DNA of 64,000 nt from Flavobacterium limicola (GCF_003634755.1 NZ_RBXA01000001.1:1488001-1552000), one strand, 5' to 3'; positions 43,453 through 52,593 are shown, counted from the first letter of the stretch. Program-made: numbers and translations. Notes: a model not told the origin generated them from the sequence alone.

Positions 43453-44100
43453 ATGAAAAAAATAATTGGGATTTTTTTGGCGCTATTGCCTTTTTCATTT
43501 TGTGCAAAAGAAAAGAATATTACTTTACCAAAAAGTATAGAAACAAAAAATATGGAAATACAAAACGGAATGGAAGTTGCAACCTTTGCAGGAGGTTGTT
43601 TTTGGTGTACTGAAGCAGTTTTTTTAGAACTGGACGGTGTAAGTAAGGTAGTTTCAGGATATATCGGAGGAAATACGGTGAATCCTACGTACCAAGAAAT
43701 AAGTACTGGTGATACCGGTCATGCCGAAGCGATTGAGATTACGTTTGATCCCAATAAAATTAGTTTTGGCGAGCTGTTAGAAATATTCTTTGCCACGCAC
43801 GACCCTACGACATTGAACCGTCAAGGAAATGATATTGGGACACAATACCGCAGCGAAATTTTTTATCACAATCCTTTTCAAAAACAATTATCCGAAGATT
43901 ATATCGCTTTGATGACTACTGAGAATACATTTGGAAAACCAATTGTCACTAAGATTTCTGCTGCGTCTAAGTTTTATGTAGCCGAAGATTATCATCAAAA
44001 CTACTACAATCAAAATAAAACCCAAGGCTATTGCAGTTATGTGATTACTCCTAAAATTGATAAATTGAAAAAATTATATCAGGATAAGCTCAAAAAATAA
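43453..44100 (+). CDS. msrA: Peptide-methionine (S)-S-oxide reductase, exported form
   Basis: Repairs oxidised methionine. The 215 aa protein has a hydrophobic leader (about residues 3-17), suggesting a periplasmic or membrane-attached enzyme, then the catalytic GGCFWC with C49, the conserved GNxxNPTYQEI and HAEAIEI segments, and a late cysteine C194 (QGYCSYV) for recycling. The lipobox is poor (FSFC), so lipidation is uncertain. A small membrane protein gene follows 47 bases later. Confidence 0.94.
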   Translation: MKKIIGIFLALLPFSFCAKEKNITLPKSIETKNMEIQNGMEVATFAGGCFWCTEAVFLELDGVSKVVSGYIGGNTVNPTYQEISTGDTGHAEAIEITFDPNKISFGELLEIFFATHDPTTLNRQGNDIGTQYRSEIFYHNPFQKQLSEDYIALMTTENTFGKPIVTKISAASKFYVAEDYHQNYYNQNKTQGYCSYVITPKIDKLKKLYQDKLKK

Positions 44101-44147
44101 TTGGCATTAGATTTGTACGTATTCTGGAAAATAATAATCTAAATACT

Positions 44148-44447
44148 ATGACAGAACAAGTGTCCGTTAGTGCAGTAAATAACAAAACCAGAAATCTGGC
44201 ATTGGGAATTCTGTTTGATTCCATTGGAATGCTTTCGTTTACCGTACCTTTTATCGGTGAATTTTCAGATGTAATTTGGGCTCCTTTAGCCGGTTTTTTA
44301 ATGACTTGGATGTATAAAGGCACAATAGGAAGAGTAGGAGGAGTAGTTACATTTCTAGAAGAAATTTTACCATTTTCGGATTTTATTCCAACTTTTACGT
44401 TAACCTGGATTTATAATTATGTAATTAAAAACAAAGATGCCTCGTAA
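44148..44447 (+). CDS. Small membrane protein of unknown function
   Basis: The 99 aa protein has two to three hydrophobic segments (about 16-55 and 62-90) separated by a short loop with KGTIGRVGG, and a C-terminus in the cytoplasm (inference). I do not recognise a characterised family. The stop codon lies inside the loop of the following terminator hairpin, so the last codons double as half of the terminator stem. Confidence 0.7.
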   Translation: MTEQVSVSAVNNKTRNLALGILFDSIGMLSFTVPFIGEFSDVIWAPLAGFLMTWMYKGTIGRVGGVVTFLEEILPFSDFIPTFTLTWIYNYVIKNKDAS

Positions 44448-44465
44448 TTCGAGGCATTTTTTGTT
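44437..44465. terminator. Terminator overlapping the end of the 99 aa protein gene
   Basis: ATGCCTCG (44437-44444) pairs with CGAGGCAT (44450-44457) around the stop codon TAA at 44445-44447, then a T-run. The T-run overlaps the end of the convergent minus-strand gene. Confidence 0.85.
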
Positions 44466-44766
44466 AGTCGTTAAAAAGAAATCCTAATCCCAATCGTTTC
44501 AGCATTTTTTTTTCGAAAGCCCAAAAGAATTTGAACTGTCCAAACAAAAATCCTATCAATACTAATAAGACTTGGTATATGGGAAAAATTAGAATTAATC
44601 TGACAGGAGTAAACCAATAGCCTAAATGTTCTTTTGTAATTCCAAGCCAGAAACAAAAAGGTTTAGAAAGCCACGCCGATGCAGATCCAGTTATCGCAAA
44701 AACAATAAATATAATGGTAAGTTGAAAATTGCTGTCAATTCCCCAACGTTGTTTCAGTTTGTTCAT
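44464..44766 (-). CDS. Small membrane protein (DUF6787-like)
   Basis: The 100 aa protein has two clear membrane helices (about 15-35 and 52-75) and a conserved end (GFLFGQFKFFWAFEKKML). The pattern resembles the DUF6787 family common in Flavobacteriia; function unknown. A lipoprotein gene ends 32 bases upstream on the same strand, so the two may be co-transcribed. Confidence 0.65.
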   Translation of the reverse strand: MNKLKQRWGIDSNFQLTIIFIVFAITGSASAWLSKPFCFWLGITKEHLGYWFTPVRLILIFPIYQVLLVLIGFLFGQFKFFWAFEKKMLKRLGLGFLFND

Positions 44767-44798
44767 TTTTATTTATAATGAATACAAATATAGTGACA

Positions 44799-45233
44799 TT
44801 ATCTGATGGGGACAAAACCAAAAAGTTTTTGTTTGTAGGTGTTTTGGAAATAAATCATGTAATTGTATATCAAATAATTTACCTCATAGCCGTAATCAAT
44901 ATTAGGGTCATAGTTGATTGTCATTTCATATAAATTGGGATCATATCGTTGCGGTTGCAAAACCCGACTGTTCCATTCCGTTACATATAGTTGGTTTTTG
45001 GTTTCCAAAAAAGATTGTGAGTGATAGCCACGTGGCAATGCTCTTGAATTAAGCCAGCTATTAAAACCGGGATCAATAATTATCACCTCGTATTCCAGTT
45101 CATCATTAGCAATTCGGACTGTGTCACCCTGAGCAGCAACAGATTTTTCAGTACTTGGAAATGCACTTTTTGAAGTGGTACAACTCAAAAACACAAAAAA
45201 AAGGACGATTATAATGTAGTAACTGTTTTTCAT
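44799..45233 (-). CDS. Small lipoprotein (DUF6146-like)
   Basis: The 144 aa protein has a lipoprotein signal (FFVFLSC, Cys at about 18) and a small globular domain. That domain contains YEVIIIDPGFNSWLNSRALPRGY, YVTEWNSRV and IDYGYEVNYLIYNYMIYFQ. It resembles the DUF6146 family found in Flavobacteriia; function unknown. Its position next to another small envelope protein supports an envelope role. Confidence 0.65.
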   Translation of the reverse strand: MKNSYYIIIVLFFVFLSCTTSKSAFPSTEKSVAAQGDTVRIANDELEYEVIIIDPGFNSWLNSRALPRGYHSQSFLETKNQLYVTEWNSRVLQPQRYDPNLYEMTINYDPNIDYGYEVNYLIYNYMIYFQNTYKQKLFGFVPIR

Positions 45234-45293
45234 GACGGAAAAATTGAACTATAAAGTTACAAAAACAAATGATTGATTGATAGAGTTTTGACC

Positions 45294-45326
45294 AAAAAAA
45301 GAGGCTGCTTTTATCAAGCAGCCTCT
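45294..45326 (-). terminator. Terminator after the serA-like gene
   Basis: GAGGCTGCTT (45301-45310) pairs with AAGCAGCCTC (45316-45325). On the minus strand a run of T follows (A-run at 45294-45300), 25 bases after the stop codon. Confidence 0.85.
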
Positions 45327-45350
45327 CATTAAATATTTAAGAAAGAAAAA

Positions 45351-46301
45351 CTAGCTTAACAAACTAATAATTTGTGAAGCTAATTCTGTACCGATTCTGT
45401 CTTGTGCTTCTCCAGTTGCAGCACCAATATGTGGAGTCAACGAGATTTTATGGTTCATCAAAATAGCCATTTCAGGAGTTGGTTCGTTTTCAAATACATC
45501 TAATCCAGCAAATAATACTTTTCCGCTGTCTAATGCTTTTACTAATGCCACTTCGTCAATAACTCCGCCACGCGCACAGTTTACAATTCCCACACCATCT
45601 TTCATGATTGCCAATTCTTTTTCACCAATGATGTAACCATCTTGCGCAGGGACGTGTAATGTAATGAAATCAGCTTCTTTGAATAAAGATTCCAATGATT
45701 GTGAAGCGATTGTAGTCGTGATGGATTGTCCGTCAAAAAATTCCACTTTAATATCCACTTGCGGGATAAAACTATCGGCAGCGATAACTTTCATTCCTAG
45801 TCCTAGCGCCATTTTAGCAGTAGCCTGACCAATACGGCCAATTCCAACTATTCCAAGTGTTTTTCCTCTTAATTCAATTCCGTTTGCGTAGGCTTTTTTC
45901 AAACCATCAAAGTTGGTATCGCCTTCAAGCGGCATATTTCTGTTAGAATCATGCAAGAAACGAACACCAGAAAATAAATGTGCAAAAACCAATTCAGCCA
46001 CTGATTCTGATGATGAAGCCGGAGTATTGATTACGTGAATTCCTTTGCTTTTAGCATAATCCACATCAATATTGTCCATTCCTACACCACCACGACCTAT
46101 AATTTTCAATCCTGGGCAAGCATCAATGATATCTTTACGAACTTTAGTCGCACTACGTACCAAAACTACACTTACATTATTTTCATTTACAAAGTTAGCC
46201 ACTTGTTCTTGTGCTACTTTTGTTGTTATCACTTCAAATCCACCTTTTTCTAAAGCTAGAATTCCACTTTTAGAAATTCCGTCATTGGCTAATACTTTCA
46301 T
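45351..46301 (-). CDS. serA: D-3-phosphoglycerate dehydrogenase (short form, no ACT domain)
   Basis: First step of serine synthesis: oxidation of 3-phosphoglycerate with NAD. The 316 aa protein has the nucleotide-binding GIGRIG at 153-158 and the catalytic set R244 (CARGG), E273 (FENEP) and H291 (PHIGAAT). It lacks the C-terminal ACT regulatory domain of the longer enzymes, so serine feedback through ACT is not expected. Assignment as SerA rather than another 2-hydroxyacid dehydrogenase is supported by serC 114 bases upstream on the same strand. Confidence 0.9.
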   Translation of the reverse strand: MKVLANDGISKSGILALEKGGFEVITTKVAQEQVANFVNENNVSVVLVRSATKVRKDIIDACPGLKIIGRGGVGMDNIDVDYAKSKGIHVINTPASSSESVAELVFAHLFSGVRFLHDSNRNMPLEGDTNFDGLKKAYANGIELRGKTLGIVGIGRIGQATAKMALGLGMKVIAADSFIPQVDIKVEFFDGQSITTTIASQSLESLFKEADFITLHVPAQDGYIIGEKELAIMKDGVGIVNCARGGVIDEVALVKALDSGKVLFAGLDVFENEPTPEMAILMNHKISLTPHIGAATGEAQDRIGTELASQIISLLS

Positions 46302-46312
46302 TTGTATTTTAT

Positions 46313-46397
46313 ATTTAAAGATTGAAAAATTTAAAGATTCAATCTGTGTTGTTTAATGTAGTGATTGATTAAAAATTGATTTTTCAAATCTTTAAAT
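46313..46397. repeat. Imperfect inverted repeat between serC and serA
   Basis: ATTTAAAGATTGAAAAAT (46313-46330) matches the complement of 46379-46397 with one bulged base, and inner segments are also partly complementary. The 85-base AT-rich palindrome fills most of the 114-base gap. A related TTTAAATCTTTCAA string occurs near 54889. Confidence 0.55.
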
Positions 46398-46415
46398 CAT
46401 TCAATATTTTAATTT

Positions 46416-47486
46416 TTAAATTGCTTTTTCCAAAGCTTGCATAACATCTACTAATACCTGAACACTTTCTAATGGAAGCGCATTGTACATAGAAGCTCTG
46501 TAACCACCTACTGAACGGTGTCCAGGCAAACCTGAAATTCCCGCAGCTTTCCACATTGCATCAAATGTTGCAGCATGTGCTTCATCATTCAATAAGAAAG
46601 TAGCATTCATATTTGAACGGTCTTCAACAGCGGCAGCTCCTTTGAATAGCGGGTTTCTGTCGATCTCTCCATAAAGCAAAGCCGCTTTGGCATTGTTTAT
46701 TTTTTCAATAGCAGCAATTCCACCAAGGTTTTTCAACCACTGTAAGGTCAATAATGAGGCGTAAACAGGGAAAACAGGAGGAGTATTGTACATGCTTTCT
46801 GCTTTGATATGTTTGGCGTAATCCAACATGCTAGGGATTATTCTATCATTTTTACCTAAAATTTCTTCTTTTACAACAATCAGCGTAGTTCCTGCTGGAC
46901 CCATATTTTTTTGTGCTCCGGCATAAATCAAATCAAATTTAGAAAAATCCAATTCTCTTGAAAATATATCAGAACTCATATCACATACAAGTGGTATATC
47001 AACTGATGGAAATTCCTTCATTTGCGTACCAAAAATAGTGTTGTTACTTGTACAATGGAAATAATCAGCATCTGCTGGTATTGTATACCCTTTTGGAATG
47101 TGATTGTAATTTTCTTCTTTTGAGGAAGCGACAACCACAGTTTCACCAAAAAGTTTGGCCTCTTTGATAGCAGCTGCTGCCCAAGTTCCTGTATCAAGAT
47201 AAGCAGCTTTTCCGCCTTCTTTCATCAGGTTGTAAGGTGCCATCACAAATTCTAAACTCGCTCCGCCAGCAAGAAATAAGGCGCTGTAGCCTTTCCCTTC
47301 AAGGCCTAAAAGTTCAAGAACGATGGCCCTAGCTTCATTCATAACGGCAACAAAATCTTTACTTCTGTGCGAAATTTCTAAAAGCGATAATCCGGAATCG
47401 TTAAAATTTAAAATTGCTTGTGCTGATTTTTCAAAAACTTCTTGCGGTAAAATACAAGGTCCTGCGCTGTAGTTGTGTTTTTTCAT
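46416..47486 (-). CDS. serC: Phosphoserine aminotransferase
   Basis: Second step of serine synthesis (also active in pyridoxine synthesis). The 356 aa PLP enzyme begins with NYSAGPCILP and has the PLP lysine K193 in AGAQKNMGPAG, FLAGGASLEF in the substrate region and PGHRSVGGYRASMYNA near the C-terminus. The ATG at 47486 (MKKHNYSAGP) fits the family; an upstream in-frame ATG at 47519 would add eleven residues. Co-oriented with serA and with the acyl-CoA reductase gene 93 bases upstream. Confidence 0.97.
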   Translation of the reverse strand: MKKHNYSAGPCILPQEVFEKSAQAILNFNDSGLSLLEISHRSKDFVAVMNEARAIVLELLGLEGKGYSALFLAGGASLEFVMAPYNLMKEGGKAAYLDTGTWAAAAIKEAKLFGETVVVASSKEENYNHIPKGYTIPADADYFHCTSNNTIFGTQMKEFPSVDIPLVCDMSSDIFSRELDFSKFDLIYAGAQKNMGPAGTTLIVVKEEILGKNDRIIPSMLDYAKHIKAESMYNTPPVFPVYASLLTLQWLKNLGGIAAIEKINNAKAALLYGEIDRNPLFKGAAAVEDRSNMNATFLLNDEAHAATFDAMWKAAGISGLPGHRSVGGYRASMYNALPLESVQVLVDVMQALEKAI

Positions 47487-47579
47487 GGTGTAGTTTATGT
47501 CCAAAAAATTAAAGTGCAAATTTCGACAATAGGAGTTTAAAAAGCGTTAATTAATTCGAAATAATTGCACTTTTTTCTG

Positions 47580-48638
47580 CTATATTGTTAATAAAAATGA
47601 AATTGTATCGATGTTATCTGCGTAATTCCATAATCGGGGATTTTGAGTTTGTCCAAATGCCACGCTGTTTTCTATAGTCTCATCAGCAACAATACATTGT
47701 AATAGCTCACTTTCCGACTCCAATCTTGTTTTTAATTCGTTAATATCCTCGTAAAACTCATAAAAAACACTCGAAATAGGTGAGGCATGACTTTGATCTT
47801 CTTTTAAAGTCAAAAATCCATTGTCCAATAATTTAAAATTACTCATCAGGAAAACGGCTTTATTGTAATCGTAATTGTTGGCGTATTTTTCGTAATGAAT
47901 GACATCTTGGTAAGCAAATATCGCTTCAAAAAACGGAACAAACGAATATCCTTTTGGAACAAAAAGTTTAGAAACATTGCGGCAACCCAATCCAAAATAG
48001 CGAAAAATGTCTTCGCCTAAAGCAGTAAGTTGTTCTTTGGTTTCATTTCCGGTTAAAACCGCTACTGAATTTCTGCTTTTTCGAATAATCGATGGTTTAT
48101 CTTTAAAATAATATTCAAAATAACGGGCTGTGTTGTTACTTCCCGTGGCTATAACGGCATCAAAATTTTCTAATTTTCCCTCTACAAAAGTAATATTCCC
48201 AGCTAATTCTGGTTGAACAACAATGATGTATTTCGCTAAAAAAGGCAACAAATGCTGATCATTTGAAGATGTTTTTACCAGTACATTATTTCCTGTAATC
48301 AAAACCGAAAGGAAATCGTGAAAGCCCACCAACGGAATATTACCAGCAAGAATTAAAGCGACTTTTTTAGGCTCTTGATTTGGAATTGTATAACTTGAAA
48401 TCCATTGATTCAGGTTTTCTTCTGTTAATGCTTCTGCCCATGATTGTATGGAGAAATAAACGTTTTCAGGAGTATACCAACCGTTATGCGATTGTGATAA
48501 TTGTATCAAGTCAACAAAAGCATCAAAAAAAGTTTCGTTGTGCAAAACAGCCGGATTTTTTAAAGTGTTATTTTCGGAAAACTGACTTAAAAATTTTCCT
48601 AATTCAACAAAAACACTTTTTTTTGTTTCTAATGTCAT
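47580..48638 (-). CDS. Acyl-CoA reductase (LuxC-like)
   Basis: The 352 aa protein belongs to the LuxC-type aldehyde-dehydrogenase-fold acyl reductases: ALILAGNIPLVGFHDFLSVL (nucleotide-binding region), ATGSNNTARYFEYYF, and the catalytic cysteine C219 in FGLGCRNVSK. It would reduce an acyl-CoA to an aldehyde. There is no lux operon here, so its role is not bioluminescence; a ferredoxin gene is divergently transcribed from the same short region and may share its regulation. Confidence 0.88.
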   Translation of the reverse strand: MTLETKKSVFVELGKFLSQFSENNTLKNPAVLHNETFFDAFVDLIQLSQSHNGWYTPENVYFSIQSWAEALTEENLNQWISSYTIPNQEPKKVALILAGNIPLVGFHDFLSVLITGNNVLVKTSSNDQHLLPFLAKYIIVVQPELAGNITFVEGKLENFDAVIATGSNNTARYFEYYFKDKPSIIRKSRNSVAVLTGNETKEQLTALGEDIFRYFGLGCRNVSKLFVPKGYSFVPFFEAIFAYQDVIHYEKYANNYDYNKAVFLMSNFKLLDNGFLTLKEDQSHASPISSVFYEFYEDINELKTRLESESELLQCIVADETIENSVAFGQTQNPRLWNYADNIDTISFLLTI

Positions 48639-48642
48639 AATG

Positions 48643-48674
48643 TTTGCTTATGAATAGTTTTGATTGTAATTTTG
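48643..48674 (+). promoter_or_regulatory. Promoter for the ferredoxin gene
   Basis: TTTG at 48643-48646, a 20-base spacer, and TAATTTTG at 48667-48674 match the Bacteroidota consensus fully. The start codon lies 102 bases beyond. The -7 element is only 2 bases from a minus-strand -7 element. Confidence 0.6.
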
Positions 48675-48676
48675 CA

Positions 48677-48684
48677 CAAAAATA
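48677..48684 (-). promoter_or_regulatory. -7 element for the acyl-CoA reductase gene
   Basis: CAAAAATA on the plus strand reads TATTTTTG on the minus strand, 38 bases before the start codon. It directly abuts the plus-strand promoter, so the two polymerases probably compete. Confidence 0.45.
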
Positions 48685-48776
48685 AGCTATAAAACGTATA
48701 GTTAAAAGATTAAAGAGGAAAGATATGAGAATCTTAAATCCAAAATCTTATTTCCTTAATATCCTAAATTAAAAAG

Positions 48777-49127
48777 ATGGCAATTATAATAACAGACGAA
48801 TGTATCAATTGTGGTGCTTGTGAACCCGAGTGCCCAAATACAGCAATATATGAAGGGGCAGACGATTGGAGATACAAAGACGGAACAAAACTAAAAGGGA
48901 AAGTGATTTTGCCTGATGGTACCGAAATTGATTCTGATGAAGCTCAAACTCCAATTTCTGACGAAGTGTATTACATTGTACCAGGAAAATGTACCGAATG
49001 TAAAGGTTTTCATGATGAGCCACAATGTGCGGCAGTGTGTCCTGTAGACTGTTGTATTCCGGATGACAATCACGTGGAAAGTGAAGAAACGTTATTGAAC
49101 AGACAGGCGTTCTTACATAACGAATAG
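48777..49127 (+). CDS. Ferredoxin with two [4Fe-4S] clusters
   Basis: Small electron carrier of 116 aa. The first cluster motif is C9-xx-C12-xx-C15-xxx-C19 ([11 protein letters not shown]). The second has C72-xx-C75, then an 8-residue insertion and C84-xxx-C88, with C92 and C93, as in Alvin-type ferredoxins. A roughly 50-residue insertion between the motifs is seen in this subfamily. Partner enzyme is unknown; the divergent LuxC-like reductase is a candidate (inference). Confidence 0.95.
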   Translation: MAIIITDECINCGACEPECPNTAIYEGADDWRYKDGTKLKGKVILPDGTEIDSDEAQTPISDEVYYIVPGKCTECKGFHDEPQCAAVCPVDCCIPDDNHVESEETLLNRQAFLHNE

Positions 49128-49150
49128 GCAGAAGATCTTAATTTTATGCA

Positions 49151-49183
49151 AAAAAAATCCCGAGCTAGCTCGGGATTTTTTTT
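49151..49183. terminator. Bidirectional terminator after the ferredoxin gene
   Basis: A near-perfect palindrome with AAAAAAATCCCGAG and CTCGGGATTTTTTT arms around CTAG. It serves the ferredoxin transcript and the convergent minus-strand gene. Confidence 0.92.
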
Positions 49184-49197
49184 GTTTTACAACTTTA

Positions 49198-49734
49198 TTA
49201 TTCTTTAACCATAATGAAAGTCTCTACTATTACTTTATCTGTTTTATCATCATAAGATTCTAAAACCAGATTTCCGTTAGCATCAAAATAACCAAAAGAA
49301 GTTTTATTTTTTGCTTTATAGATGTAATTGTTATTTGACGTTTTTCTTAAAACTGCAGCCTTTTCTTTGTTTGGTAAATACATATTGTATCCAGTCTCAG
49401 CCAATGAAACTTGATATTTCTGTCCATTTAAATTATAATAAGCAGATCTGTCGACATCCACAATATTTGTAACTCCATTTGCCGTCACTGCAGTAATTGC
49501 AGTTACTTGAACTGGCGTATTTTCCACTTCTTTATTCAATGCATTTGAGTCAGCATCTTTTAGTTCAATATTTTGAATTTCTTTTACTTCCTGCGTTTTA
49601 ATTAATTTTTTTTCGCCTTTTGAATCTTTAATGGTAGTAACAGTTGTTTTTACTTCTGATTTAACATTTTTATTTTGCGCTTGAATATTTAATGTAAATA
49701 AAAAAGCAATCATTCCAAGAGTTATAGTTTTCAT
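49198..49734 (-). CDS. Secreted protein of unknown function
   Basis: The 178 aa protein has a signal peptide (ending NIQAQ). A lysine- and threonine-rich segment follows (about 20-75), then a small beta-rich domain with YLPNKEKAAVLRKTSNNNY and FGYFDANGNLVLE. No cysteine or catalytic motif stands out and I do not recognise a family. It is a separate transcript between the ferredoxin and the TonB-receptor genes. Confidence 0.7.
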   Translation of the reverse strand: MKTITLGMIAFLFTLNIQAQNKNVKSEVKTTVTTIKDSKGEKKLIKTQEVKEIQNIELKDADSNALNKEVENTPVQVTAITAVTANGVTNIVDVDRSAYYNLNGQKYQVSLAETGYNMYLPNKEKAAVLRKTSNNNYIYKAKNKTSFGYFDANGNLVLESYDDKTDKVIVETFIMVKE

Positions 49735-49835
49735 AACGTTTTATTTTTTAATGTTTTACAAAACAAATTTACAGATTATAATTTATACTATTTTTTTAAA
49801 TTATTGTAAAATTCACATACGACATTTGCTAAAAC

Positions 49836-49869
49836 AAGAAAAGGGCTGTCTTTCGATAGCCCTTTTCTT
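49836..49869 (-). terminator. Terminator after the TonB-dependent receptor gene
   Basis: AAGAAAAGGGCTGTC pairs with GATAGCCCTTTTCTT (one G-U pair) around a 4-base loop, 19 bases beyond the stop codon. A T-rich tract follows on the minus strand. Confidence 0.85.
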
Positions 49870-49887
49870 AATTATTTTAGGATAATA

Positions 49888-52593
49888 TTAGAATTTATAA
49901 TTCAATGATAAATTAAACATAGTTCCTAATTGACTAAAGTGATATCCATCATACGTCATTTGAGAATAACGACCATTAAAAGTAACCAAATTAAATTGAG
50001 TTCTGGTTTGAGCTGGATCATTTAGGATTGCAGTACCAGCAGCATTTTCAGCTTTAAATTTCCATTCAGGTAATACATTTAATAGGTTGTTTACATTTAA
50101 GGCCAATGTTAGTTTATCACTAGCAGCGTAGTTAATACCTAGATCAGTAACCATTTTTGTTAAAAATTCTACTTTTAGGTCATTTGACATACCAGCATTC
50201 TTAAATTTTGTAGGTCCAAATACAGTATTGTTCAAGGTGAAGCCAAATTTTCCAAGTTCATATTCTGCGCCACCAATCAATTTAAATTGTGGTCTTGAAG
50301 TAAATAGTAGTGCTTCTTGTGTTTTATCAATTACTGATTGGTTAACTGCTGCTACACTTGCTGGGTTTTTTACAGGTCCATCAATTTCATTTTTTAAAGT
50401 ATAGTTACCAGAAATATTAAAGCCCATTTTTCCAGAGCCTACAATTAGATTTTTGTATCCTGCAACAAGATCAATACCCGATGTTCTAGAATCAATACCG
50501 TTCACGAAAAATGCTGATGTGTTAGTAGGAGAAAATGTAATAGGGTTTCCTAAAACAATTCTATCTTCAACTTTAATATCGTAATAATCTATTGTAAGAT
50601 TAAAATTCTTATTTGGTTTTAAACCTATTCCAGCGGTAAAATTGGTTGAATTTTCGGAGTCTAACTTCGGAACACCGCTCGCTCTGGCAGCTGATGATAC
50701 GTTGTTAATAAGACCTTGAACAACAATACCTTGTCCTGGAACAAATGATGATTGTGATTTTTGAGTATAAATCTGGTGTAAAGATGGAGCTCTAAAACCA
50801 GTTGATAAAGAAGCTCTTAATGTAATTTTATCATCAGAAAATTTATATCTTGTACTTGCTTTCCATACAGTTGCACTACCAAAATCACTGTAATCTTCAT
50901 ATCTAACAGTACCATTAACTAAGAAATCTTCTGTTATATCTAATGCAACATCTAAATAAAGACCTAGGTTGTATCTGTTAAATTTGCCAGAATTTTCCGG
51001 AGTATTACCTTGAAATGAATCGGCTCCACTTCTGTTTCCAATATATGAAGCTAGATCTCCTGCAAAAATTTCAAAATTTTCAGTTCTAAATTCAGATCCG
51101 AAACCTAAACTTAAATTATCCGTTAAATTTTTAGAAATGTCTATATTTCCAACATAATGATTAAAAGAAGTTCCTCCCGGTTTGAAAGTAATTGGAGTGT
51201 TAATTCCATATAAAAAGTTTTCTCCAGGGTCTTTTGTATTATTACCATTATCGTCAATAAAAGATCTGTTTTGTGAATTTGAAACGGTGTATATTTGAGT
51301 ATTTCCTCCTGTAGTTAAACTTACATCTGTATTCCATCCGTTTTTTGTTGATTTATATCCAATTGTTGCATTGTAGTCATTCAAATCACCTTCGAATGTT
51401 GGCACATAACCTTGGTATGATGCATCAGTACCATCGCCAAATAATGTTGCTAAATAAGGCATATCAGTTACTGATCTCCAGTATGGAGTTCTGTAATTAG
51501 CAAACGAATTTACTTTCTTGTAAACGTATGCTGCATTGTAATACATTTGATTGTTTTCATTGTAATCAATCCCACCATTTACTAAAAATTTTGCTGCTGC
51601 CGTTTCTGGAGATCCATTTACGTTTCCAGCATCAGGTTTTAAAGCTAAGAAAGCATTCACATCTGCAGGACTAGCACCAAAATCAGCGATTTCGCCATCT
51701 GCATTTACTTTTCCTGGTCTGTTCGCTAGTGCAACTTTTGAAAAGTCTACTGTATAATTGATAAATCCTCTATCACCAACAGTTGATCCATTGTTTAAGC
51801 TTACTCCATACATCTCTCCATCTCCTTCACTTGTTATTCCTGTTCTTAATGTAACGGAACCTATAGAAGAGTTCTTTTTTAAGATGATGTTCATTACACC
51901 AGCGATAGCATCAGATCCATATTGAGCAGACGCTCCATCACGAAGAATTTCAACTCTTTCAATTGCATCTGTTGGAATTGCTGAGATGTCTGAACCTGTT
52001 TCTCCACGTCCTGGAGAAGTCTGTGTGTAAACAAGTGAACTCATGTTTTTTCTCTTTCCATTGATTAAGATTAGGGTTCTACTTGGTCCCATATTTCTGA
52101 TTTCATAAGGATCTAGTAATGAAGTTGCATCATTCACAGGTGTTTGAACCGTATTGAATGATGGAATTTTGTACTGTAATGCTTTGTCAAATGAAGCTTG
52201 TCCAGTTGATGTCAAGTCTTTTGAGGATAAAACATCTATTGGCAGCGCTGATGTTGTATTACTTCTTGGAGCCGTTCTGGTTCCTGTAACTACAACTTCA
52301 TCAAGATTTTGTCCGCCTTCTTCGGATAAAACTACATTTATAACTGCGTCAGTAGCTGCTTTTTCTAATTTAGAAAAGCCAACATAACTAAAAACTAATG
52401 TAGCTCCTTCTTTTACTTTGATCTTGTACATTCCGTCCATGTCAGTAGAGACTCCGTTTTGAGTTCCTTTTTCGATAATGTTTACACCTGGTAGGGCATT
52501 TCCGGTATTGTCTTTAACAACACCCGAGACTTCTTTTTGCGCGAAAAGAAACGACACGTTTAGTAGAAATAGTAATAATGCAAATTTTTTCAT
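49888..52593 (-). CDS. TonB-dependent outer-membrane receptor (no SusD partner)
   Basis: The 901 aa protein has a signal peptide (ending FLFAQ), a carboxypeptidase-regulatory-like beta domain (about 22-98), a plug domain (about 105-220) and a long beta-barrel. The plug domain has DEVVVTGTRTAPRS and RDGASAQYGSDAIAGVMNIILKK. The barrel ends in SLNYKF with terminal phenylalanine. There is no SusD gene beside it, so it is a classic single-component receptor, for a siderophore, vitamin or other ligand that cannot be named. The ATG at 52593 gives the signal peptide; a longer frame to 52656 adds hydrophilic residues before it. Confidence 0.92.
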   Translation of the reverse strand: MKKFALLLFLLNVSFLFAQKEVSGVVKDNTGNALPGVNIIEKGTQNGVSTDMDGMYKIKVKEGATLVFSYVGFSKLEKAATDAVINVVLSEEGGQNLDEVVVTGTRTAPRSNTTSALPIDVLSSKDLTSTGQASFDKALQYKIPSFNTVQTPVNDATSLLDPYEIRNMGPSRTLILINGKRKNMSSLVYTQTSPGRGETGSDISAIPTDAIERVEILRDGASAQYGSDAIAGVMNIILKKNSSIGSVTLRTGITSEGDGEMYGVSLNNGSTVGDRGFINYTVDFSKVALANRPGKVNADGEIADFGASPADVNAFLALKPDAGNVNGSPETAAAKFLVNGGIDYNENNQMYYNAAYVYKKVNSFANYRTPYWRSVTDMPYLATLFGDGTDASYQGYVPTFEGDLNDYNATIGYKSTKNGWNTDVSLTTGGNTQIYTVSNSQNRSFIDDNGNNTKDPGENFLYGINTPITFKPGGTSFNHYVGNIDISKNLTDNLSLGFGSEFRTENFEIFAGDLASYIGNRSGADSFQGNTPENSGKFNRYNLGLYLDVALDITEDFLVNGTVRYEDYSDFGSATVWKASTRYKFSDDKITLRASLSTGFRAPSLHQIYTQKSQSSFVPGQGIVVQGLINNVSSAARASGVPKLDSENSTNFTAGIGLKPNKNFNLTIDYYDIKVEDRIVLGNPITFSPTNTSAFFVNGIDSRTSGIDLVAGYKNLIVGSGKMGFNISGNYTLKNEIDGPVKNPASVAAVNQSVIDKTQEALLFTSRPQFKLIGGAEYELGKFGFTLNNTVFGPTKFKNAGMSNDLKVEFLTKMVTDLGINYAASDKLTLALNVNNLLNVLPEWKFKAENAAGTAILNDPAQTRTQFNLVTFNGRYSQMTYDGYHFSQLGTMFNLSLNYKF

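Noticed and set aside
47580..49127. Bioluminescence (lux) locus suggested by the LuxC-like reductase
   Set aside because: No luxA, luxB, luxD or luxE-like gene is present; only the acyl-CoA reductase family is shared.
49888..52593. Second SusCD pair
   Set aside because: The receptor has no adjacent SusD and no glycoside hydrolase genes nearby, so it is a single TonB receptor.
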